A DNA stretch of 12,377 nucleotides from DAOUBA01 sp034432855 (GTDB lineage: Bacteria; Chloroflexota; Anaerolineae; B4-G1). The notes beneath the pieces were generated by a model. It saw only the letters and a list, made by a program, of their open reading frames with translations. It had not been told where the DNA came from and did not search any database. Shown one piece after another: positions 6,883 through 12,291 of the stretch; the stretch's first letter is position 1, and the number at the start of each line of letters is the position of its first letter. The translations under genes and the position numbers were made by a program. The stretch lies in assembly GCA_034432855.1 (NCBI GenBank), contig DAOUBA010000041.1, positions 1 to 12,377 of the forward strand. The letters are read 5' to 3'.

Positions 6883-7263
6883 ATGATTGACGTTGAGAAG
6901 CAGGTCGCTTATTGGCGGAATGGAGCCATTGAGGACTGGCTGGTGGCGGTGGAGTTGGTCAATATGGGCCACACGCGGCACGGGCTGTTCTTGGCACACC
7001 TGGCACTCGAAAAGATGCTCAAGGCTCACATTTGCCGCACGACCCAGGATCTGGCTCCTAGAATACATCCCCTTTTGCGTTTGGCGGAGCACACAGGCCT
7101 GGCTTTATCGGATGAGCAACGCACCTTTCTGGCGCGCTTTGATCGCTACCAGATCGAGGGACGCTATCCTGACCTGCTGCCCGCCCCGCCGAGCCAGGAG
7201 GTAGCACGCAAAGAGCTCAAGCGAGCCGAGGAGGTGTTCGAGTGGCTGAAGAGTCTGTTGTGA
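6883..7263 (+). CDS. HEPN-domain protein (module B toxin)
   Basis: A 126-aa all-helical HEPN protein of PF05168 type, the presumed ribonuclease toxin of module B. Visible blocks: DWLVAVELVNMGHTRHGLF (helix 1-2), the AHLALEKMLKAHI helix at 38-50 (equivalent to the HAQQAAEKALKA helix of the family, with H39 and H49), HPLLRLAEHTGL at 62-73, and the late RYQIEGRYPD at 88-97. R32 with H39 gives an R-X6-H spacing that could be the catalytic pair; this is inference. ATG 6883 is the natural start, but no strong ribosome-binding site is seen, and the repeat arm ending at 6864 occupies the leader. Here the toxin precedes its nucleotidyltransferase, the reverse of modules A, C, D and E. Length is complete for the family. 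Confidence 0.87.
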   Translation: MIDVEKQVAYWRNGAIEDWLVAVELVNMGHTRHGLFLAHLALEKMLKAHICRTTQDLAPRIHPLLRLAEHTGLALSDEQRTFLARFDRYQIEGRYPDLLPAPPSQEVARKELKRAEEVFEWLKSLL

Positions 7264-7580
7264 AAGTAGTGTTGGACTACCTGGCCGCTCTGCGCCGCTC
7301 GGGTATTCACGCCAACCGCGCCATCCTGTTTGGGTCACACGCGCGGGGTGATGCCCGCCCGGATAGCGATGTGGACATCCTGGTGATCGCTCCCGAGTTC
7401 GACGGCCCATACGACCCGGCGCAGGTAGACCTGCTTTGGGAGTTGCGGGCGCAGACCGACAGTCGTATCGAGCCGATCGCGGTCGGCGAGCGCCGCTGGC
7501 GTGAGGATGTGACCAGCCCAATTATCGAGATCGCCCGCCGTGAAGGGCAGGAAATTGCTCCGGGGCCAGGGTCAAGTTGA
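7260..7580 (+). CDS. MNT-type nucleotidyltransferase (module B antitoxin)
   Basis: A minimal nucleotidyltransferase of about 106 aa. The active site is G25-S26 with D37 and D39 (GSHARGDARPDSDVDILVI); a later acidic residue in RIEPIAV is the likely third ligand. The C-terminal SPIIEIARREGQEI block is usual for the family. I start at GTG 7260, overlapping the HEPN stop as GTGA, a classic translational coupling. An upstream in-frame GTG at 7242 would add six residues (22-bp overlap). It belongs to the HEPN-first subgroup and lacks the charged N-terminal helix seen in modules A, C and D. All catalytic residues are present, so it should be active. Confidence 0.9.
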   Translation: MKVVLDYLAALRRSGIHANRAILFGSHARGDARPDSDVDILVIAPEFDGPYDPAQVDLLWELRAQTDSRIEPIAVGERRWREDVTSPIIEIARREGQEIAPGPGSS

Positions 7581-7605
7581 GTCCTATCCTGGAGCAGGGG
7601 GTACA

Positions 7606-7977
7606 TTGTCTACAGCATTGACGGCTAGAGACCTCGAATCGGCGCGGCGCTACTATCAGCAGCGCGAGGCGCGACGGCGTGCGCAGCGTGAGGCGGAGCG
7701 GCAACACTGGCTACAGCGCGTGCGCGAGGCCGTCGCGCAACTTGCGCCGCAGCACCCGGGTGTGCGGCGGGTGGTTCTCTTCGGCTCGCTGCTGCAGCCG
7801 GGGCGCTTCGGGCCGGCTTCGGACATTGACGTGGGTGTCGAGTGTGACGGCGTGGAGGTCGAAACGGCTTTCTGGCGTGCCCTGGAACGGGAACTGGGGC
7901 GGACGGTGGACGTGCGTCCCCTGACCGGCAGGTTGGCCGAAGTTGCGGCACAGATCGGAGAACAAGTATATGGATGA
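7606..7977 (+). CDS. mntA: MntA-like nucleotidyltransferase (module C antitoxin)
   Basis: A nucleotidyltransferase of the MntA group, which silences HepT by adding AMP to its tyrosine. I chose TTG 7606 with AGGGGG just upstream (7596-7601). The product then starts MSTALTARDLESARRYYQQR, parallel to MPTALELTHERRKKY of module D. An in-frame GTG at 7540 would add 22 residues overlapping the module B gene and has no such support. It has 123 aa: a charged N-terminal helix (about 10-50), G60-S61, D73/D75 (GSLLQPGRFGPASDIDVGV) and D102 (VDVRPL). It ends in an 8-bp overlap with hepT. The symbol is given by module type, not by close orthology. Confidence 0.88.
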   Translation: MSTALTARDLESARRYYQQREARRRAQREAERQHWLQRVREAVAQLAPQHPGVRRVVLFGSLLQPGRFGPASDIDVGVECDGVEVETAFWRALERELGRTVDVRPLTGRLAEVAAQIGEQVYG

Positions 7978-8437
7978 GAAAATCATCTTCCTGATTCAGA
8001 CGATCCGCCGGGGCATCGAGGACATCGAGGCCATCTACCGCCAGTTAGATTCCCATCCCCTGGAGGCCGATGCCGCCGAAGACACACTGATCGTGATCGC
8101 CTACCATCTCCACAATCTGTACAACGCCTTCGAGAATATCTTCCAGAACATCGCGGCGGTGTTCGAGAACTCGCTGGACGATGTAGACAAGTGGCACGCT
8201 CAATTGTTGGAACGGATGCAGTTGGACGTGTTGCCCCTGCGTCCGGCGGTGATCGATCGCGCTGCTTACGAGGCCCTGGAAGAGTTGCGGCGCTTCAGGC
8301 ATGTGTTTCGCCACGCCTATACCATGCGGCTAGACCCTCGGCGACTGGAGATAGTCATGCGGCAGGCATTGACGCTCAAGACGTTGTATGCCGCTCAGTT
8401 GGAGCAGTTTATTGGCTTCCTGCAAAGCCTGGCGTGA
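7970..8437 (+). CDS. hepT: HepT-like HEPN ribonuclease (module C toxin)
   Basis: A 155-aa HEPN toxin of the HepT type. The hallmark RX4HXY is intact: R110, H115 and Y117 in RRFRHVFRHAY. In characterised MntA/HepT pairs the Arg and His cut RNA and the Tyr is AMPylated by MntA. Other blocks: NLYNAFENIFQNIAAVFEN at 49-67 and DVLPLRPAVI at 86-95, both typical. ATG 7970 lies in the overlap ATGGATGA with the upstream stop; a longer frame from 7943 would add nine residues deep inside mntA. Intact motifs and tight coupling make this the best candidate in the window for a working TA pair. A MITE begins 37 bp after its stop. Confidence 0.92.
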   Translation: MDEKIIFLIQTIRRGIEDIEAIYRQLDSHPLEADAAEDTLIVIAYHLHNLYNAFENIFQNIAAVFENSLDDVDKWHAQLLERMQLDVLPLRPAVIDRAAYEALEELRRFRHVFRHAYTMRLDPRRLEIVMRQALTLKTLYAAQLEQFIGFLQSLA

Positions 8438-8474
8438 GGGGACCGCCTGTGCACGGCGAATACAGGGCGCGGAG

Positions 8475-8629
8475 GTAACTACCCAGGCAGATAATCATCG
8501 AAAGGCTGCCAGGACGATTTCGCCAACCCGCACCGGCCTAAAAGAGCCGGTGCTGGGTCGGAGCGAATATCCAGCACCGCCTGTTCACGGCGGTGCGGCC
8601 AAAAAAACCAGACCAGCCTGGGTAGTTAC
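8475..8629. mobile_element. 155-bp MITE with IS66-like ends and 8-bp target duplication
   Basis: The ends are a perfect 14-bp inverted repeat: GTAACTACCCAGGC at 8475-8488 and its complement at 8616-8629. They are flanked by a perfect direct repeat GCGCGGAG (8467-8474 and 8630-8637), the 8-bp target duplication expected of IS66. The termini resemble the IS66 copy at 2790 (GTAACTATTCAGGC), and a subterminal TGGTCTGGT is also shared (minus strand 8615-8607; plus strand 2812-2820). No coding capacity. Inside are two perfect 8-bp stem-loops: GCACCGGC/GCCGGTGC (8530-8553) and GCACCGCC/GGCGGTGC (8574-8596). It separates modules C and D. Confidence 0.9.
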
Positions 8630-8670
8630 GCGCGGAGAATACGCCAAGATGATCTCCTGGGAGAGGACGT

Positions 8671-9057
8671 ATGCCAACGGCATTAGAGTTGACCCACGAG
8701 AGGCGAAAGAAGTACCTGGAAGCAGCCCGGCAGCGACCATTGCCGCCAGACTTGACCACAGTTGAGCAGCGGGCGCGCGAACGGTTGTTGGAGCGCGCGC
8801 GTGAGGCGGCAGCCGTGCTAAAGAGCCGTTTTGGTGTCCGGCATGTGTTCCTGTTCGGTTCACTGGCTCATGCCACCTGGTTTGCGCCGGATTCGGACGT
8901 TGACCTGGCGGTTGAGGGACTGGCAGGCGACGATTATTGGCGCGCCTGGCAACTGGTTGAAGAGATCATCGGAGAGCGGCCTGTAGATTTGATCGAGGTC
9001 GAGATGGCCACGGAATCTCTCCGGAAGGCCATCCGACGTTACGGGGTGGAATTGTGA
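8671..9057 (+). CDS. MntA-like nucleotidyltransferase (module D antitoxin)
   Basis: A 128-aa nucleotidyltransferase. ATG 8671 is preceded by GGGAGAGGA (8659-8667). Residues 10-50 form a charged helical extension as in module C. The core shows G63-S64, D76/D78 (GSLAHATWFAPDSDVDLAV) and D106 (RPVDLIEVE). The C-terminus SLRKAIRRYGVEL ends in a GTGA overlap with the next gene. It should bind and modify the HepT-like protein encoded downstream, which is frameshifted, so this antitoxin may now be an orphan or act on the module C toxin. The MITE ending at 8629 lies in its leader, so transcription from module C would have to pass the MITE hairpins. Confidence 0.9.
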   Translation: MPTALELTHERRKKYLEAARQRPLPPDLTTVEQRARERLLERAREAAAVLKSRFGVRHVFLFGSLAHATWFAPDSDVDLAVEGLAGDDYWRAWQLVEEIIGERPVDLIEVEMATESLRKAIRRYGVEL

Positions 9058-9535
9058 GCGTACCCTATCGGGAACTGGTTGAGCGGATCCGTGGCGAGGT
9101 GCAGGACCTGGAAGGGATCGTACAGCGAGCGCAGAGTGCCTGGTTACAGGCGCGGAGGATGCCGGACGAACAAGCCTATCTGGTCTGGATTCGGTAGCCC
9201 TGAACCTTCATGGTTTCTATTCAGGCCTGGAGCGTCTGTTCGAGTTGATTGCCAGGCATGTGGATCGCGCCCTGCCGGCCAGCGAAACCTGGCACCGTGA
9301 TCTGCTTCAGCAAATGGCACAAGATCTGGAGGATATACGACCTGCCGTGATCAGCGAGGATAATGCTACGGCGCTTGACGAGTTCCGGCGGTTCAGGCAT
9401 TTGGTGCGCAACGTGTATGCGATAAACCTGGCGCCTGACAGGATGGTCGGTTTGATGGCGGCCTTACCTGAATTATGGTCGAGGCTGCGCGCTGAGTTGT
9501 TGGCCTTTGCCGACTTTCTGGAAGAAGTGACTTGA
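9054..9535 (+). pseudogene. HepT-like HEPN protein, frameshifted by 5-bp tandem duplication (module D toxin)
   Basis: GTG 9054 (GTGA overlap with the antitoxin) starts SVPYRELVERIRGEVQDLEG and runs to DEQAYLVWIR and a TAG at 9195-9197. From 9188 the next frame carries the rest of the protein: DSVALNLHGFYSGLERLFEL, then LPASETWHRDLLQQM, and RRFRHLVRNVY. The break is a perfect tandem TCTGG-TCTGG (9179-9183, 9184-9188). Removing one copy restores YLDSVALNLHGFY and gives a 158-aa protein of normal length. The expected RX4HXY reads R-HLVR-N-V-Y, with Asn in the His position. From memory, Asn here may be common in this subfamily; I cannot verify that. A GTG/ATG restart inside the second half would not give a full domain. 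Confidence 0.85.
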
Positions 9536-9908
9536 CCGACAGCACCATCCGCGAGACCTCGAGTAAACGCTATCCGGTGACCTGAGGCCCTGAATAGGCT
9601 CAACCGGCAGCTCAATCAGCCGAAATCCGCGCAGAAAGTGCTGGATTTGAGCCAATGAGCAGAGCCCCATGATTGCCCGGAGACCTGCGTCTCGGGATCA
9701 GTTATGCGAATGAGAAAGCCTGTACAAGGGTAATGCTAGCAGATCATCGGCGCGGCGCAGGCCCTTCGACCTAGCCCAGGGGAGGCATGCGGAAGATTCT
9801 CTCCCGCATCACCGAACCGACCGAAGGCCGTGTCGAGACCTATGTCAAAGCCCGACCAAAGTTGGAAGGGATGGGATCTGGAGCATGAGTGCGAGCAAGG
9901 GGTGAACA
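9536..9908. other. 373-bp region without a recognised gene
   Basis: Short open frames only. A 33-codon frame at 9787-9888 starts ATG after a GGGGAGG that is too close to act as a normal ribosome-binding site; its product MRKILSRITEPTEGRVETYV (and 13 more residues) matches nothing I know. A minus-strand frame near 9540-9670 reads MGLCSLAQIQHFLRGFRLIE, possibly a fragment of a mobile-element gene, but I cannot name it. An 18-bp stretch (9740-9757) is identical to part of the first GxxExxY gene (10750-10767). The region probably holds gene debris plus the promoter of the TumA/TumE pair. Confidence 0.4.
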
Positions 9909-10208
9909 ATGGGTGTATCGGACAAGTTGGAAATTCTCAAAGATGCTTATTCCGACGAGGCCCAACTGGACTTGATTCTAAGAAAACTGTTGGATTTCAC
10001 CCTCGAACAGTATCGTCTGCGCCTTGAACGGTATGAGCGAGCCCTCCGTGAGTTTGAGGTGCGTCACGGCATAGATTCTGCGACGTTTTATGCCCGCTTC
10101 GAGGCTGGTGAGATGGGCGATGCAATGGACTTCTTTGAATGGGCCGGCCTGTACGAACTCAGACAGGATCTGGTGGGGAAAATCCGTCGTCTGGAGTCAG
10201 TCTCGTGA
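9909..10208 (+). CDS. TumA-like antitoxin
   Basis: A 99-aa helical protein just upstream of, and overlapping by GTGA, a TumE-like gene. The middle is a long charged helix (LDFTLEQYRLRLERYERALR), followed by FEVRHGIDSATFYARFEAGE and GDAMDFFEWAGLYELR. I recognise the latter from proteins paired with TumE/DUF6516 toxins. ATG 9909 has AGGGG at about 9899 with good spacing. The role as antitoxin is inferred from position and family resemblance; no DNA-binding motif is evident. The frame is intact, unlike its partner. Confidence 0.7.
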   Translation: MGVSDKLEILKDAYSDEAQLDLILRKLLDFTLEQYRLRLERYERALREFEVRHGIDSATFYARFEAGEMGDAMDFFEWAGLYELRQDLVGKIRRLESVS

Positions 10209-10598
10209 AAGACGCGGACGATTATCTGGCGCATATCAAGGCGCTTATCGCCTTGAACCGGCAGGTAATCCATTGGACGGTATTGCGTGAGGAGGTGCAG
10301 GGCGATGTAGGACTCTTTCGCTACCGGCTCATGCTCCGCGATGGTGCTTTGCTGGACATGTTCGAGCGTTTCCAGGTCGCAGGGGAAAGGCTGCTGGTGA
10401 CCAAGTATAGCTTCCATTGGCAGAGTGCCGGTGGTGTGCTACGCAAGCGTTGGGATAACGCAGCGCATCATCCAGAGATGCCGACACATCCTCATCACGT
10501 TCACGACGGTGCAGACGCGAATGTGCTGCCGCACAAACCGGGTCAGCGCGGAGGAGGTGCTGGCTATCATTGCGGCAGAGGCCGAAGAGACAGCCTGA
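10205..10598 (+). pseudogene. TumE-like toxin (DUF6516), +1 frameshift near the C-terminus
   Basis: GTG 10205 overlaps the upstream stop. Residues 1-112 show the conserved TumE/DUF6516 blocks: IKALIALNRQVIHWTVLREE (11-30), FRYRLMLRDGALLDMFERFQ (38-57), VTKYSFHWQ (65-73), LRKRWDNAAHHPEMPTHPHH (79-98) and DGADANVLPH. After KP the frame turns into glycine/arginine-rich junk ending at 10618. One base over, the sequence encodes VSAEEVLAIIAAEAEETA and stops at TGA 10596-10598, the expected C-terminus. One extra G in the GGG run 10540-10542 explains it. The full protein would be 130 aa. The core is intact, so partial activity cannot be excluded, and a sequencing error is possible. Confidence 0.8.
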
Positions 10599-10687
10599 GA
10601 GTGATATCCCAAGTTTGACAGAACTGGTGTTCTAACAGGCAATTTGACAACCTGAGGTGAACGTAGGGGCGCGCCTTGTTTTTTAAC

Positions 10688-10714
10688 CACGGATTTCACG
10701 GATTGCACGGATTC
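10688..10714 (+). repeat. 9-bp tandem array, 3 units
   Basis: CACGGATTT, CACGGATTG and CACGGATTC are contiguous and end 2 bp before the GxxExxY ATG at 10717, leaving no room for a separate ribosome-binding site. Confidence 0.8.
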
Positions 10715-10716
10715 CT

Positions 10717-11089
10717 ATGACCGAACTGATCCATAGCGATTTGACCTATCAGATCATCGGCGCGGCGATGGAAGTGCACAAGGTTCTGGGGCACGGGTTT
10801 CTGGAGGCCGTTTACGAGAGCGCGCTGGCCTGTGAACTGGACCTGCGGGGCATTCCGTACGAACGGCAGAAGCGCCTGACGGTGATGTATAAAGGCCAGG
10901 AGGTCGGCACATATGCAGCCGATTTCGCTGTGGACGAGAAGGTGATCGTGGAGTTGAAAGGCGACGAAGGGGCTGACGGAGATAGACGAGGCCCAACTGC
11001 TCAACTACCTGAAAGCCACAGGCCACCGCGTTGGGCTGCTGCTGAACTTTGGCACACCATCCCTGCAACACAAACGCCGGGTCCTTTGA
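10717..11089 (+). pseudogene. GxxExxY family protein, +1 frameshift (copy 1)
   Basis: GxxExxY proteins (PD-(D/E)XK-like fold, function unknown) are named for the motif seen here as GFLEAVY, residues 28-34. ATG 10717 starts MTELIHSDLTYQIIGAAMEV; then YESALACELDLRGIPYERQK and the nuclease-like YAADFAVDEKVIVELK. After VELK the frame is lost: an extra G at 10960-10961 changes AAAGCG to AAAGGCG. In the next frame ATKGLTEIDEAQLLNYLK and VGLLLNFGTPSLQHKRRVL continue to TGA 11087-11089, the standard C-terminus. The open frame running past this into 11301 is an artefact. The corrected length is about 123 aa, normal. A sequencing error at the G run is a possible alternative. Confidence 0.87.
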
Positions 11090-11096
11090 ACCCAAC

Positions 11097-11132
11097 AATC
11101 TGTGTAATCTGTGTAATCCGTGTAATCCGTGG
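11097..11132 (+). repeat. 9-bp tandem array, 4 units
   Basis: AATCTGTGT, AATCTGTGT, AATCCGTGT and AATCCGTGG are contiguous, starting 8 bp after the GxxExxY stop. They are the inverse of the upstream array unit. Confidence 0.8.
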
Positions 11133-11182
11133 TTTATCTCTCGCGGCCCTGATGCTCCGCGTGCTTCTGAAGGGGAAAAGAC

Positions 11183-11512
11183 ATGAGAGCAATAGACCAG
11201 AAACTCCTGGATGCAGCGGTGCGGCGTATTGTGGATGCCCTGCAACCCGAAGCAATTTATCTCTATGGGTCGCACGCCTACGGGCAACCGCACCGGGATA
11301 GTGACATAGATTTGCTTGTCGTGGTCAGTGATTCTGCACTGCCTCCTCATAGAAGAGCAGTGGCGGCATATCGTGCCCTGAGAGGGCTTTTCTTGCCGGC
11401 CGAGATCAGAGTGGCGACCCGAGCGGAATTTGAGCGCCGGGCGCAGTGGCGCAGTTCTATTGAGAGAGTTGTGCGAGATAAGGGAAGAGTGCTCTATGGA
11501 TCCGGTCTCTGA
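11183..11512 (+). CDS. MNT-type nucleotidyltransferase (module E antitoxin)
   Basis: A 109-aa minimal nucleotidyltransferase. ATG 11183 follows AGGGGAAAAG. The active site is G29-S30 with D41/D43 (GSHAYGQPHRDSDIDLLVV). The position usually holding a third Asp is E74 (AEIRVATRAEF), a conservative change. The C-terminal SSIERVVRDKGRVLYG block is the family norm. It has no charged N-terminal extension, so it belongs with the PF05168-HEPN partners rather than with the HepT-type modules C and D. It overlaps the HEPN gene by 17 bp. The module lies exactly between the two GxxExxY cassettes. Confidence 0.9.
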   Translation: MRAIDQKLLDAAVRRIVDALQPEAIYLYGSHAYGQPHRDSDIDLLVVVSDSALPPHRRAVAAYRALRGLFLPAEIRVATRAEFERRAQWRSSIERVVRDKGRVLYGSGL

Positions 11513-11924
11513 AGAAGTGAAAGCGTGGCTATACAAGGCGAGCAGCGATCTGCTCGCCGCGCGGGTCCTTGTTGAGCACAGTCCGCTCGTCCTGGGTCCG
11601 GCTGCCTTTCATTGCCAGCAGGCCGCCGAGAAAGCGCTCAAGGCTTTCCTGGTCTGGCGGTCTGTGCCGTTTGAGAAGGTCCATAGCCTGGTCTACCTGA
11701 TGGATCTGTGCGAAGCGGAAGACCCGGCATTTGCCTCTTTGCGGGAAGAGACGGAAAGCCTATCTCCCTATGCTGTCGAAATCCGTTACCCGGGCGATGT
11801 GCCGGAGATTTCACTGGAAGAGGCTCGCCAGGCTCTTGCGGCAGCGGAGGCGGTATGGAATTTTGTCCTTGACCTCCTGCCGCGCGAGTTGTGGCCCTCA
11901 ATTCCTGTGAGGGACTCGGAGTGA
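11496..11924 (+). CDS. HEPN-domain protein (module E toxin)
   Basis: A 142-aa HEPN protein of PF05168 type. First helix EEVKAWLYKASSDLLAARVL (6-25); diagnostic helix FHCQQAAEKALKAFLVW (38-54) with H39; then VHSLVYLMDLCE (62-73), the later SPYAVEIRYPGD (90-101) and EEARQALAAAEAVWNFVL. All parts of the domain are present and of usual length. No RX4HXY is seen, so it is not the HepT subtype; whether it is a ribonuclease toxin or only a nucleotide-binding partner cannot be read from sequence. ATG 11496 is chosen because it starts the domain and overlaps the upstream gene; an open frame upstream to 11430 is in-frame read-through only. Confidence 0.88.
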   Translation: MDPVSEEVKAWLYKASSDLLAARVLVEHSPLVLGPAAFHCQQAAEKALKAFLVWRSVPFEKVHSLVYLMDLCEAEDPAFASLREETESLSPYAVEIRYPGDVPEISLEEARQALAAAEAVWNFVLDLLPRELWPSIPVRDSE

Positions 11925-11947
11925 GCGCCTTGGTTGATGTTTGGAAC

Positions 11948-11965
11948 CACGGATTTCACGGATTC
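11948..11965 (+). repeat. 9-bp tandem array, 2 units
   Basis: CACGGATTT and CACGGATTC lie directly before the second GxxExxY ATG at 11968, one unit fewer than in cassette 1. Confidence 0.75.
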
Positions 11966-11967
11966 CT

Positions 11968-12180
11968 ATGACAGAACGGATTCACAGCGATTTGACCTAT
12001 CAAATTATCGGTGCGGCGATGGAGGTGCACAAGGTACTGGGGCAGGGGTTTCTGGAGGCCGTGTATGAGAGCGCGCTGGTCTATGAACTGGACCTGCGGA
12101 GCCTTCCGTACGAGCGGCAGAAGCGCCCGACTGAACTCTGGCACACCATCCCTGCCTGCAACACAAGGCGGACCCTTTGA
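11968..12180 (+). pseudogene. GxxExxY family protein, internal deletion (copy 2)
   Basis: ATG 11968 starts MTERIHSDLTYQIIGAAMEV and keeps GFLEAVYESALVYELDLR and LPYERQKRP. It then jumps to DNA matching the last 45 bp of copy 1 (CTGAACTCTGGCACACC at 12131-12147; compare 11042-11058), read out of frame as TELWHTIPACNTRR. Aligning the two copies, 162 bp present in copy 1 (about 10881-11041) are missing here, taking the nuclease-like core (ADFAVDEKVIVELK). The junction falls where both sides carry CTGA/CGAC-like sequence, so slippage between short repeats is a likely cause. The product is certainly inactive as a nuclease. Confidence 0.88.
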
Positions 12181-12197
12181 ACCCTGATGAATCTAAA

Positions 12198-12258
12198 AAT
12201 CTGTGTAATCCGTGCAATCCGTGGTTCCCTTACCCCCAACAATCCGTGTAATCCGTGG
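12198..12258 (+). repeat. 9-bp repeat arrays, 3 + 2 units
   Basis: Three AATCYGTGN units at 12198-12224, a spacer, then two more at 12241-12258. The extra pair may be what remains of another cassette end. Confidence 0.75.
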
Positions 12259-12291
12259 TTTCTTGGATAGCCGGCAAAACGGAGAGGGACT

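Larger units (their letters stand above)
10685..11134 (+). mobile_element. GxxExxY gene cassette 1 framed by inverted 9-bp arrays
   Basis: The gene is bracketed by three copies of CACGGATTN (10688-10714) upstream and four copies of AATCYGTGK (11097-11132) downstream, the reverse complement of the same unit. The outer edges read AACCACGG and CCGTGGTT, a perfect inverted pair. The same arrangement recurs at 11945-12258 around a second copy of the gene. Treating it as a mobile or dispersed cassette is inference from this repetition. Confidence 0.6.
11945..12258 (+). mobile_element. GxxExxY gene cassette 2 framed by inverted 9-bp arrays
   Basis: This has the same architecture as 10685-11134 but a shorter gene. 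Two CACGGATTN units (11948-11965) lie upstream. AATCTGTGT, AATCCGTGC and AATCCGTGG lie downstream (12198-12224), with a further pair AATCCGTGT/AATCCGTGG at 12241-12258 after a 16-bp spacer. The outer AACCACGG and CCGTGGTT edges are again inverted. Confidence 0.58.

Noticed and set aside
9740..9757. 18-bp identity with the GxxExxY gene as a truncated third copy
   Set aside because: No similarity on either side of the 18 bp, and none of the 9-bp arrays nearby; noted only as a curiosity.
10615..10643. TTGACA at 10615-10620 as a promoter for the first GxxExxY gene
   Set aside because: No acceptable -10 box at 16-18 bp (GGCAAT at 10638), so a chance hexamer.
11001..11255. Protein repeats such as RITRITQITQI on the minus strand near the GxxExxY genes
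   Set aside because: They are only a translation of the 9-bp DNA arrays, a common false gene call at such sites.
10717..11301. 194-aa GxxExxY protein extending to 11301
   Set aside because: Everything after VELKG is out-of-frame read-through across the repeat array; the true C-terminus is in the next frame, ending at 11089.
10688..12258. CRISPR-like array
   Set aside because: Units are 9 bp, contiguous, without spacers, and occur as inverted sets around a gene.
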